Positions 8,944 through 16,556 of a stretch of 64,000 nt of DNA are shown piece after piece. Below the pieces are notes generated by a model that saw only the letters and a program-made list of their open reading frames with translations, had not been told where the DNA came from and did no database searches. The translations under genes and the position numbers were made by a program. The stretch covers positions 62,001-126,000 of the forward strand of contig NZ_JAGJEA010000003.1 in assembly GCF_018100805.1 (NCBI RefSeq), given 5' to 3'. Numbering within the stretch: the first letter of the stretch is position 1; each line of letters starts with the position of its first letter. The DNA is from Aquimarina sp. MMG016 (GTDB lineage: Bacteria; Bacteroidota; Bacteroidia; Flavobacteriales; Flavobacteriaceae).

Positions 8944-10074
8944 TTACATTAAGTTAAACAGATATCCCAAAACTGCTCCTCCTAGCACAATCCACATCAC
9001 ATTTACTTTTTTTACCACAAAAATCATAATACAACTGATGAGTGCAATAAGTCCAGCTCTCCAATCAGTTAACGTATCCACACTCATGGCGTATAATACC
9101 GAAAGCATTATGGCAACTGCTGCAATATTAACTGAATCCAGAAAAAAGCTCAATACTTTGGATTTTCTCATTTTGGGAATTAACGGATTCAGAAGTAATA
9201 CAAAAAGAAAAGAAGGAAGAAAAATTCCAATAGTGGCAGCAATAGCTCCCCAAAAGCCTCCTAATTGATACCCAATAAAAGTAGAAGTAGATAAAACAGG
9301 CCCTGGTGTAAATTGCCCGACAGCAATAGCATCTATCAATTCTGATCTTGTCAACCATCCTTTAGTTACCAATTCTGCATCCAAATAGGCAAATAAGACG
9401 TAACCACTACCATATAATATAGCACCAACTTTTAGAAACGTCCAAAAGATCTTTAGCGAAGAAAGTTTTATAAGGGTAACCGTTGAAACTTTGAAAATAA
9501 AAAAAGGAGCAATGGATTTAGAAGTAGAAATAAGCCTGGATTTAGAATAAAAATATAGTGTTCCTAAAATACCTGCGCCTAACAATGCTACCACCTCATT
9601 GATTCCTAAAATACTGATGATCAGAACCACTCCTCCTACGACTCCAATTTCCCAACTCTTTAGAGCTTTCTTACCTAACTTCAGGATAGCAGACGCTATT
9701 ATGGACAATACCGCAGGTTTAATTCCGAAAATAAAGGGAGCAACCTCTGGTAATTGTCCATACGTTGTGTAAAACCAAGCTAAAATTCCAGTAATAACCA
9801 CTGCCGGAAAAATAAAACACGTCCCGGCTACAAATAATCCTGCAATTCCAGCACGCTCATAACCACAGTGCATAGTCATTTCTGTAGAATTAGGACCCGG
9901 AATAAGGTTTGTAGCTCCAATAAGATCCAGAAAATACTGCCGGTCCATCCATTTTCTTTTATGAACCACCTCTTCTTCCATCATAGCGATATGGGCTGCC
10001 GGGCCTCCAAAGGCAAAACAACCTAACCTAAAGAAAACAGTAGCCACCTCAATAAGTTTCTTCTTACTATTCAT
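8944..10074 (-). CDS. chrA: Chromate transporter, ChrA family (two-domain)
   Basis: A 376-residue membrane protein with two homologous CHR halves. The first half carries CFAFGGPAAHIAMMEEEVV and IGATNLIPGPNSTEM; the second carries the matching FLKVGAILYGSGYVLFAYLDAELV and AIAVGQFTPGPVLSTSTFIGY. These GG-A-H and PGP motifs define ChrA, a proton-coupled exporter of chromate. Length matches the long-chain form. Many genomes carry ChrA with no chromate exposure, so another oxyanion is possible. A four-unit 11-bp array (10245-10284) lies in the gap to the divergent MORN gene, with heptamers pointing toward chrA. A phosphate link is conjecture. Confidence 0.87.
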   Translation of the reverse strand: MNSKKKLIEVATVFFRLGCFAFGGPAAHIAMMEEEVVHKRKWMDRQYFLDLIGATNLIPGPNSTEMTMHCGYERAGIAGLFVAGTCFIFPAVVITGILAWFYTTYGQLPEVAPFIFGIKPAVLSIIASAILKLGKKALKSWEIGVVGGVVLIISILGINEVVALLGAGILGTLYFYSKSRLISTSKSIAPFFIFKVSTVTLIKLSSLKIFWTFLKVGAILYGSGYVLFAYLDAELVTKGWLTRSELIDAIAVGQFTPGPVLSTSTFIGYQLGGFWGAIAATIGIFLPSFLFVLLLNPLIPKMRKSKVLSFFLDSVNIAAVAIMLSVLYAMSVDTLTDWRAGLIALISCIMIFVVKKVNVMWIVLGGAVLGYLFNLM

Positions 10075-10244
10075 TTAGAAAATAATACTATTTCACGATT
10101 ATACGAATTAACAAGTAATCAAAAATATAAATATAATAGCAACTTATTAGCAGCACGAAAATGATCAGACACATAAATCCTTCATCAAAAATCAATAATT
10201 TCATAAATGCTTAAAAAACTAAAAATCAAATATTTACAATATCA

Positions 10245-10284
10245 ATGTTAATTTAATGTTACGCAAATGTTGCTTAAACGTAAA
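10245..10284. promoter_or_regulatory. Candidate Pho-box array between chrA and the MORN gene
   Basis: On the plus strand ATGTTAA (10245), ATGTTAC (10256), ATGTTGC (10267) and ACGTAAA (10278) start at exact 11-base steps. ATGTTAA is the complement of the TTAACAT found at the porin. A -7-like TACTTTTA (10293-10300) follows nine bases after the last unit, well placed to serve the plus-strand MORN gene. Read in the other direction the array faces chrA at about 170 bases. Confidence 0.6.
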
Positions 10285-10344
10285 ATAAATAGTACTTTTA
10301 TCTTATAAGTCGACATCCTCAAAAACATTAAATATTTAAAGAAC

Positions 10345-10704
10345 ATGAAAAAGATACTATTAACCATAGCCATTGTATTTTCTGCAACTATGATGGCGCA
10401 GGATGTAAAGCCTACTTTTGAAAAACAAGGAAACTTAATAAAAGGAACTTTCTTTTATGATAATGGAGACATTCGTCAGGAAGGTTTCTATAATAAAGAA
10501 GGAAAATTGCACGGTGTGTGGAAGTCCTATGATGTAGATGGTAAAAAGATCGCTATGGGACAATATGCAAACGGAGTTAAAACCGGGAAATGGTTTTTCT
10601 GGAATGCCGACAAATTATCAGAAGTTAATTATGCAGACAATGCAATTGCTTCTGTTACTACCTGGTCTAATAAAGATAACGTGGTTTTAAATTACAAAAA
10701 TTAA
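10345..10704 (+). CDS. Secreted MORN/YwqK-type repeat protein
   Basis: A 119-residue protein with a signal peptide (MKKILLTIAIVFSATMMAQ) and three MORN-like repeats built on G-x-F-Y-x-N-G / G-x-W-K-x-Y patterns (FFYDNGDIRQEGFYNKEGK, GVWKSYDVDGKKIAMGQY, GKWFFWNADKLSEVNY). Homologs in flavobacteria are sometimes labelled as nicotinate-mononucleotide adenylyltransferase, but no nucleotidyltransferase motif is present, so I do not use that name. It stands alone between a possible Pho-box promoter and a strong terminator. Function is unknown; a phosphate-starvation role would follow only from the promoter. Confidence 0.78.
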   Translation: MKKILLTIAIVFSATMMAQDVKPTFEKQGNLIKGTFFYDNGDIRQEGFYNKEGKLHGVWKSYDVDGKKIAMGQYANGVKTGKWFFWNADKLSEVNYADNAIASVTTWSNKDNVVLNYKN

Positions 10705-10727
10705 ACTCACCAAATAATATTCTGTCA

Positions 10728-10760
10728 AAAACGCTTCGAGAATTCGAAGCGTTTTTTGTT
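10728..10760 (+). terminator. Strong intrinsic terminator after the MORN gene
   Basis: Perfect 12-bp arms AAAACGCTTCGA (10728-10739) and its complement (10744-10755) with loop GAAT, then a T run. It begins 23 bases after the stop codon. Confidence 0.88.
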
Positions 10761-10840
10761 TGAAAAATATCTCAACATACGTGTAATTCGAGATCTAAAT
10801 CTATTTATTCTATAACATTTATTTTATATAAAAATGAGTG

Positions 10841-10869
10841 AAAACATTTTCTTAACATAGAAATAAACA
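10841..10869 (+). promoter_or_regulatory. Candidate distal Pho box upstream of the TonB receptor
   Basis: AAAACAT (10841), TTAACAT (10852) and ATAAACA (10863) start at exact 11-base steps, in the same orientation as the porin site. It lies about 195 bases before the receptor start, inside the 358-base gap 10705-11063. Apart from the MORN terminator and the two heptamer arrays I see nothing else in that gap. Confidence 0.45.
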
Positions 10870-10964
10870 CAGTAAAAACCATTTTATTTACTCAATTTCA
10901 ATTACTTACCCTTCTTATTCGTTTTATATTTTCAACTTAAGAAGCTTGTTGTTGTTCAATTCTG

Positions 10965-11026
10965 ATAACAATTTTCTAACCTTAAAATGATTCTTATTTA
11001 ATTTTTGAATAACACACATTTAACAC
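10965..11026 (+). promoter_or_regulatory. Candidate proximal Pho-box array of the TonB receptor
   Basis: ATAACAA (10965), CTAACCT (10976), two weak units (10987, 10998), ATAACAC (11009) and TTAACAC (11020) keep one 11-base register over 62 bases. Twelve bases after the last unit comes TTTGC (in TTCTTTGC), the same spacing and sequence as before the porin. The ATG follows about 20 bases later. Confidence 0.55.
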
Positions 11027-11063
11027 TTACTCTTGTTCTTTGCCCTGAATTTTAAAACATGTA

Positions 11064-13871
11064 ATGAGAAAAATTGTAATGCTACTTGCCATATTCTTTA
11101 TGGGGATTGGATATGGACAAGAAACCGGATCAGTAACCGGAACATTGCTTGATAAAGAAGCAGGGGATCAACCTTTACCTTTTGCTAATGTCTTAGTTAA
11201 AGGAACTACCAAAGGAACAACAACTGATTTTGATGGATTATACACCATTAACAACCTAGAACCAGGAACATATACCTTAGAATTTAGTTTCGTAGGGTAC
11301 GAAACCTTAGACAAAGAGGTTATTATCAAATCTGGTGAAACAATTACAGTTAATGCATCCATTGGAGCCAGTGCTGCCGCATTAGACGAGGTAATTATCA
11401 AAACCACTACCAAGAAAGAATCTGAAGCTGCTATTTTATTAGAACAAAAGAATGCCGTAACGATTCAACAAAAAATTGGCGCACAGGAGCTTTCTAAAAA
11501 AGGAGTTGGTGATGTTGCTACGGGTTTAACCAAAGCTACCGGAATCTCTAAACAAAGCGACAAACTGTATGTGCGTGGTTTAGGGGATCGTTATAACAAT
11601 GCATATTTAAATGGATTACCTATACCTTCTTTAAATCCTAAGTTAAAACTTATCGATTTAGGAATATTCCCAACAGATATCGTAGAGAACTTAGGGATTT
11701 ACAAGACATATTCTCCTAACATCTATGGAGATTTTGCCGGAGCAAGTGTAAATATTGACACTAAGGACCGTCCTGGCAAAGGGTTTTTAGAAGTTGACTT
11801 TAAATCTGGAGTAAATACCAATGCAGTAAGTAATGATTTCTTCTTACTAAATGGAGGTAAGTATGACAAATGGGGATTGGATGATGGTTCTCGAAGAGTG
11901 CCTATATTTTTAGATATCCCTAACTATAATTACAATAGTACGGAAATTGACTATTATCCTTTTGATACTTCTTTTAACCCAAAGAAAAGATTTAATGCTC
12001 CAGATGGAGGAGTTAGTATTACAGGTGGAAAAACGTTTACATTTGGAGAAGAAAGCCCTCATAAATTAGATTTCCTTTTTACAGGATCTTTTAGCCAAGG
12101 TCACGAAACTGCTTTGGATGGTATAGAAGCAGCCTATAACTCGCAAGGTGAATCTATAGTAGGTATTGGTTTCTTTGAAGATGTAGATCGTTACAGATAT
12201 AAAACTAACACCACTATATTAAATAGTTTAGGATACAGATGGAATAGTAATAACAAAGTTCTTTCTACTACATTATACGTAAATGACACACAAGATGAGT
12301 TAAGAGAGCTAAGAGGCCTTAGTAGTGAAGATACAGATGTATTTATAAGAATAAGAAGAGGTACTTATGAACAGAACAATCTGTTTACTCAACAATTAAC
12401 AGGAGACCATAAGTTTAATGAAAACAAATATGCTATAGGTTGGGGTCTGGCTTATAACAAAGCACAAGGTTTAATTCCGGACAGACGTCAATTAATTTTT
12501 ACTGAAGTTTCTAATGGAAATCTAATTCTTGGTGATGCAACCAGCCCTGATTTTGCTAATAATCAACGTTTTTATCAAGAATTAAATGAAAACGATTATT
12601 CTGGAAAAATTGATTTTGATATCAATTTTGGAAAAGATGAGGATGACAATTTCAAAAACAAGGTTACTTTAGGTACTTTCTTTAGAACAAAAGATAGAGA
12701 GTTTGAAGCAAACCAGCTAAACTACAACCTAAACAACCTTAATAACCTAAATGTAGATTTCAATAATCCTGATGCGTTATTAAACGAAGAGAATTTTCTT
12801 GCGGGAGAGTATGTGGTATTAGAAAACTTGAATTCTACCCGTATCTACGAAGCTGATTTTACCAACTTAGGAGGGTATGCAAATTTACAATATGCCTTAG
12901 GTGAAAAACTGATTGTTAACGGAGGAGTAAGAACTGAAATATTTGAGCAAAATATATTCTTTAGGCTTCAGCAAGATTTAGAAACGAGCCCATTTAGAAA
13001 TAGTGTTCTTGAAAAGACATTCATTTTACCAAGCCTTAGTTTGAAATATGCAGTAAACGAACAATCAAACTTAAGATTTGCAGCAAGTAAAACGGTTACT
13101 TTACCTAAGTTTACCGAGGTTGCTCCTTTCTTAGATGAAGATGTAACCGAAGCAACTGTGGGTAATCCCGAGCTTGAAAACTCTGACAACTATAATGTAG
13201 ATATTAAATGGGAATATTTTCCAGAACAATCTGGAGAATTAGTAAGTGCAACAGTATTTGGTAAGTATATAGATAAACCCATTGAAAAAATTGGATTAGC
13301 ATCTGCATCCAACTTTATATCTTTTGGTAACACATCTAATGCTACTGTATTCGGATTAGAATTAGAATACAGAAAGAATCTAGGTAATCTTTTTAAACTA
13401 GAAGAAACTGTTTGGAACGATCTTAATTTTGGAGTGAATACTACCCTTATGTATTCCAAAGTGGAAATAGATGAAGACCTTCAGATTAATGGAGTGAACA
13501 TTGCTCCTACTAATAACGAAAGGCAGTTACAAGGAGCCTCTCCATATCTAATAAACGCAGATGTAGCATATACTAAAGAAGTGAAAAATCATAAAATTAC
13601 TTCTGCTATAGATTTCAACATTTTTGGAGATCGAATTTATGCAGCAGGAAGTAATGGAAGAGGAGATATTTTCGAAAAAGGATATGGAACGTTAAACTTC
13701 AATTTCAAAGATGAAATAGGAGAAAATGTGGAGATCAGCTTTAAAGCTAAAAACTTACTGAATCCTTCGATAACAAGATATCAGGATCAGGAGAATTTAA
13801 ACCAGGAATTTACCACTTATGACTTTAATGTTGGTATCAATTTTAGTCTTGGGGTAACATTTAAACTTTAA
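11064..13871 (+). CDS. TonB-dependent outer-membrane receptor with carboxypeptidase-D-like N-terminal domain
   Basis: A 935-residue protein: signal peptide (MRKIVMLLAIFFMGIGYGQ), a carboxypeptidase-regulatory-like beta-sandwich (about 22-105, with GTTKGTTTDFDGLYTI and FSFVGYE), a plug domain (about 130-230, with LYVRGLGDRYNNAYLNG) and a beta-barrel to the C terminus. It ends in an aromatic-containing strand (GINFSLGVTFKL). Such receptors import large or scarce ligands with energy from TonB. A surface lipoprotein follows 28 bases downstream, the usual two-gene arrangement, though that partner is not a SusD type. Two sets of 11-bp heptamers upstream suggest phosphate control, so the ligand may be a phosphorus compound. 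The ligand cannot be read from the sequence. Confidence 0.88.
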   Translation: MRKIVMLLAIFFMGIGYGQETGSVTGTLLDKEAGDQPLPFANVLVKGTTKGTTTDFDGLYTINNLEPGTYTLEFSFVGYETLDKEVIIKSGETITVNASIGASAAALDEVIIKTTTKKESEAAILLEQKNAVTIQQKIGAQELSKKGVGDVATGLTKATGISKQSDKLYVRGLGDRYNNAYLNGLPIPSLNPKLKLIDLGIFPTDIVENLGIYKTYSPNIYGDFAGASVNIDTKDRPGKGFLEVDFKSGVNTNAVSNDFFLLNGGKYDKWGLDDGSRRVPIFLDIPNYNYNSTEIDYYPFDTSFNPKKRFNAPDGGVSITGGKTFTFGEESPHKLDFLFTGSFSQGHETALDGIEAAYNSQGESIVGIGFFEDVDRYRYKTNTTILNSLGYRWNSNNKVLSTTLYVNDTQDELRELRGLSSEDTDVFIRIRRGTYEQNNLFTQQLTGDHKFNENKYAIGWGLAYNKAQGLIPDRRQLIFTEVSNGNLILGDATSPDFANNQRFYQELNENDYSGKIDFDINFGKDEDDNFKNKVTLGTFFRTKDREFEANQLNYNLNNLNNLNVDFNNPDALLNEENFLAGEYVVLENLNSTRIYEADFTNLGGYANLQYALGEKLIVNGGVRTEIFEQNIFFRLQQDLETSPFRNSVLEKTFILPSLSLKYAVNEQSNLRFAASKTVTLPKFTEVAPFLDEDVTEATVGNPELENSDNYNVDIKWEYFPEQSGELVSATVFGKYIDKPIEKIGLASASNFISFGNTSNATVFGLELEYRKNLGNLFKLEETVWNDLNFGVNTTLMYSKVEIDEDLQINGVNIAPTNNERQLQGASPYLINADVAYTKEVKNHKITSAIDFNIFGDRIYAAGSNGRGDIFEKGYGTLNFNFKDEIGENVEISFKAKNLLNPSITRYQDQENLNQEFTTYDFNVGINFSLGVTFKL

Positions 13872-13899
13872 AAAAATACGAACACAAATAATACAACAA

Positions 13900-15228
13900 A
13901 TGAAAACTAAAAATTTATTTACGGGAATAGTGTTTGGTATGGCAGTATTATTTTCTGCCTGTACTATACAAGAAGATAATATTGGTGATGTAATCATCAA
14001 CCAAGGTGGTAATGGAAATAATACCGGGAGCGTTATACTTGAAGGACAAATAACAGAAGACATTACCTTAACTTCTGATGAAGTATACGAACTAAGAGGT
14101 GGTGTATCTGTTATTGCGGGAGTAACTTTAACTATAGAAGCCGGAACAAGAATTATTGCTGGTGATGTAGGTGGTGTATTTTCTTACTTAGCTATTGAGC
14201 AAGGAGCTACGATTATGGCAGAAGGAACTGCCAATCAACCAATTGTTTTTACATCCAATAAGTCTACTCCTAACGCTGGAGATTGGGGTGGTTTATTAAT
14301 AGCAGGAAATGCTCCAATCAATAGGGGAACTACGGCAACTACAGAAGTTGCGAATCTTACTTATGGGGGAACTGACGCTGCAGACAACTCAGGAATATTA
14401 CGTTATGTGCGTTTAGAATATACCGGTGGAAAAATCAATGATAATGCAGAATACAATGGGTTATCTTTATACGGAGTTGGTAGCGGAACTACTATAGAGT
14501 ACATACAGGCTTTTAACGGTAATGATGATGGTATTGAGTTTTTTGGTGGAACCGTAAATCTAAAATACGCTGTTGTAACTGGTGCGGGTGACGATTCTTT
14601 TGACTGGACTGACGGATGGGTTGGAAATGGTCAGTTCTGGATCGCGCAACAAACTTCTGCAGCTGGTGATAAAGGTATTGAAGCTGATAACTTTTCTGAT
14701 AATCCTGGCGCTACTCCTTTCTCTAACCCAACTTTATCTAATATCACATTAATCGGTGCAGAAGATGGTGATGGTGAAAATAAAGGAATCGAGTTTAGAG
14801 CAGGTACTAAAGTATCTCTGTATAATACAATTATTAAAGCATTTCCTGGAAGAGGAATCGAAATTGATGATGATCAAACATTGGTGAACCTAAATAATAA
14901 TGAAGTAATTGTTAGAAACTCTATCATAGATAACACAAATTCTTTTGACTTGGATCACGGAGGTGTGGCAACTGTAGATTTAGCTGACTTTGCTATATAC
15001 AACAACTTTACTTTAGATGGTTCGGGAAATCCTTTTAACAATATAGGAACTGCAATTCCGAGTGGATTCCAAATCAATGGTTTTAGAGGAACTTATGAAT
15101 ATACAGCGGCAATTGATGGAGTAGACAACTTTGATCCTTCTATATTAGGATCTTTCTTTGACGCTGCAAACTATGTTGGGGCATTACAAGAGAGTGACAC
15201 TTGGACATCTGGTTGGACTCGTCTATAA
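13900..15228 (+). CDS. Surface lipoprotein with right-handed beta-helix-like repeats, TonB-receptor partner
   Basis: A 442-residue lipoprotein: lipobox LFSAC with Cys21, then an acidic/Gly-Asn linker, then a body of short Gly- and Asn-rich turns (for example GVTLTIEAGTRI, AIEQGATIMAEG, NQPIVFTSNK, GVGSGTTIEYIQAF, NDDGIEFFGG) typical of a parallel beta-helix. It ends SGWTRL. Homologs are often mislabelled multidrug transporter, but there is no membrane domain. The acidic DD/DG motifs could bind calcium. It follows the TonB receptor by 28 bases and is followed by a terminator, so the pair is one operon. I infer a ligand-capture role at the cell surface. Confidence 0.82.
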   Translation: MKTKNLFTGIVFGMAVLFSACTIQEDNIGDVIINQGGNGNNTGSVILEGQITEDITLTSDEVYELRGGVSVIAGVTLTIEAGTRIIAGDVGGVFSYLAIEQGATIMAEGTANQPIVFTSNKSTPNAGDWGGLLIAGNAPINRGTTATTEVANLTYGGTDAADNSGILRYVRLEYTGGKINDNAEYNGLSLYGVGSGTTIEYIQAFNGNDDGIEFFGGTVNLKYAVVTGAGDDSFDWTDGWVGNGQFWIAQQTSAAGDKGIEADNFSDNPGATPFSNPTLSNITLIGAEDGDGENKGIEFRAGTKVSLYNTIIKAFPGRGIEIDDDQTLVNLNNNEVIVRNSIIDNTNSFDLDHGGVATVDLADFAIYNNFTLDGSGNPFNNIGTAIPSGFQINGFRGTYEYTAAIDGVDNFDPSILGSFFDAANYVGALQESDTWTSGWTRL

Positions 15229-15297
15229 GATATATGTATATCATAGAAACATATAAGGCAGTCAATCAGTAACAAAAAGAAGCAATCTATACATAAA

Positions 15298-15334
15298 AAG
15301 TCTTCTCAAAGCAACAATTTGAGAAGGCTTTTTT
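15298..15334 (+). terminator. Intrinsic terminator after the TonB-receptor/lipoprotein operon
   Basis: Arms AAGTCTTCTCAAA and TTTGAGAAGGCTT (13 bp, one G-T pair) enclose a 7-base loop and are followed by a T run. It lies 70 bases after the lipoprotein stop. Confidence 0.85.
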
Positions 15335-15397
15335 ATATCATCTACCATTTGGATACTACAGTAATTATAGGAAAAATACAAGTCTAGAATCAAATCC

Positions 15398-15464
15398 AAT
15401 TAACCCATAGAGGTAAATAGGGGGTACCTAAGAGCTAGGGTCTATTTACCCTTAGGGGTTAATT
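15398..15464. repeat. Nested inverted repeat (two 9-bp arms), cruciform or RNA hairpin
   Basis: Outer arms AATTAACCC (15398-15406) and GGGTTAATT (15456-15464) and inner arms GGTAAATAG (15412-15420) and CTATTTACC (15442-15450) are each perfect 9-bp inverted pairs, so one 67-base hairpin can form with a small internal loop. The apical loop can also pair CCTA with TAGG. Confidence 0.8.
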
Positions 15465-15486
15465 AATTTACCCCATAAGGTAAATT
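15465..15486. repeat. Inverted repeat AATTTACC / GGTAAATT
   Basis: A perfect 8-bp inverted repeat with a 6-base loop that directly abuts the larger hairpin and uses the same TTTACC/GGTAAA words. Confidence 0.75.
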
Positions 15487-15518
15487 GATTAAGGGTAAAA
15501 GGGTATATACATCCTATC

Positions 15519-15545
15519 TTTAACCTCAGCGCTACCGAGGTTAAA
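15519..15545. repeat. Inverted repeat TTTAACCTC / GAGGTTAAA
   Basis: A perfect 9-bp inverted repeat with a 9-base loop, third in the series. It is not followed by a T run, so it is not an ordinary terminator. Confidence 0.78.
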
Positions 15546-15653
15546 ACCCAGTTTACCCAAGGGCAAAACATAGTGTCGCTAACTTCTAAAATAGGATAAC
15601 CAAAGGTGTAGTGTGTATAAAGCCATATAAACAACTCATAATGAAGGAGGCAA

Positions 15654-15661
15654 TATCTTTG
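15654..15661 (+). promoter_or_regulatory. Orphan -7 element TATCTTTG
   Basis: A perfect TAnnTTTG with no annotated gene behind it, about 20 bases before the ATG of a 33-codon frame. No clear -33 TTG was found. Confidence 0.4.
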
Positions 15662-15681
15662 TAGCAACTTACATTTAGGCA

Positions 15682-15783
15682 ATGGTGATCATCACAAATC
15701 CTAACTACAATTCAATACAGGAACAACAATATACAGTATTGTGGCTTTTTCTGGCATTTATTCAAGTCAGTACACTCAAATAA
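15682..15783 (+). CDS. Possible 33-residue small protein
   Basis: The frame starts at ATG 15682 and reads MVIITNPNYNSIQEQQ, then a hydrophobic stretch YTVLWLFLAFIQV, ending STLK. A perfect -7 element lies 20 bases upstream, which would give a leader of about 14 bases. An AT-rich hairpin (ACAATA/TATTGT) followed by GGCTTTTT falls inside the frame, so a short non-coding RNA is an alternative reading. There is no homology support, so this is a low-confidence candidate. Confidence 0.25.
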   Translation: MVIITNPNYNSIQEQQYTVLWLFLAFIQVSTLK

Positions 15784-15809
15784 TTATCTTGTACAAAAGG
15801 AGAAAGTTT

Positions 15810-16550
15810 TTATTGATCCAGTAGTTCATTTTTAAGCTCAACGGCTTTGGGTTTATAGCGACCATTATATTCAATCACTTTATCCAAAAAAACAATTGTA
15901 TGATTTGTATTTTCTTTTTTTAGATGTGAAAGTGCCGTATACCATAAGGAATCCTCATATACACTGCTTTCTTCATTTATTGTCCTGAAAATCTCAATTG
16001 CCTTTTCTTCCTGATCATTTTGCAAATAGCTATTGCCTATATATAACCTCAGCTCATCCGTGACTAAAGCAGTATCTAACGCCTCAAAATCAGTAATCAC
16101 AGATGCATACTCACCAGAGGCATATTTCCTTATAAGACCTTTTTGATCTACTGAAGTATCTGATCTATATTCGCTACTTGCAGGATATGGTGAATAATAT
16201 GAAGCATATAATGCTACAAACTCATTTTTAGTTTTATTATTTACAAACCAAATACTACCTATTCCTATAAGTATCAAAATTGTAGCAGCAATCTTCATAT
16301 AACTAAATCTATGTCGACGCTTGATTCTTTCTTCCTCATATATTTCTTCCTGAATACTTCGTAGTTCTTTCTTAAAATCCAAGCGTTTTGAATCGCTTAA
16401 AACGTTTTGTAATTCTTGATGTTTTTTTACTTCTAATTGCAATTCAGCATCCTGAGACAATTGATTTTCAAAGGTTTTCTTATCTTCCTCTGATAAGGCA
16501 TTGGCTAGATATTGCTCAATCGTATCAAATATTTGTTGTGATCTTTTCAT
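15810..16550 (-). CDS. Membrane TPR protein, probable anti-sigma partner of the adjacent ECF sigma factor
   Basis: A 246-residue protein with a helical cytoplasmic N terminus (IEQYLANALSEEDKKTFENQL, the pattern of Bacteroidota anti-sigma-type proteins), one membrane helix (about residues 84-103, ATILILIGIGSIWF) and an external C-terminal part with tetratricopeptide-like helices (LRLYIGNSYLQNDQEEKAIEIF and YTALSHLKKENTNHTIVFL). It has no zinc-binding His/Cys cluster. It lies six bases downstream of the sigma-factor gene, so the two are co-transcribed. Sigma factor plus membrane TPR protein is a common Bacteroidota pair. An anti-sigma role is inferred from topology and position. Confidence 0.72.
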   Translation of the reverse strand: MKRSQQIFDTIEQYLANALSEEDKKTFENQLSQDAELQLEVKKHQELQNVLSDSKRLDFKKELRSIQEEIYEEERIKRRHRFSYMKIAATILILIGIGSIWFVNNKTKNEFVALYASYYSPYPASSEYRSDTSVDQKGLIRKYASGEYASVITDFEALDTALVTDELRLYIGNSYLQNDQEEKAIEIFRTINEESSVYEDSLWYTALSHLKKENTNHTIVFLDKVIEYNGRYKPKAVELKNELLDQ

Positions 16551-16556
16551 ACTACT

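Larger units (their letters stand above)
15229..15809. other. 581-base convergent gap without a conventional gene
   Basis: The gap lies between the 3' ends of the lipoprotein gene and the TPR/anti-sigma gene. It holds, from left to right, the lipoprotein terminator, three inverted repeats built on TTTACC/GGTAAA words (15398-15545), a perfect -7 element and a 33-codon frame (15654-15783). It has more G runs than its surroundings. No protein longer than about 80 residues in it looks real. Confidence 0.7.

Noticed and set aside
15452..15682. 76-codon open frame on the minus strand in the hairpin gap
   Set aside because: Composition follows the inverted repeats and there is no promoter or protein-like pattern.
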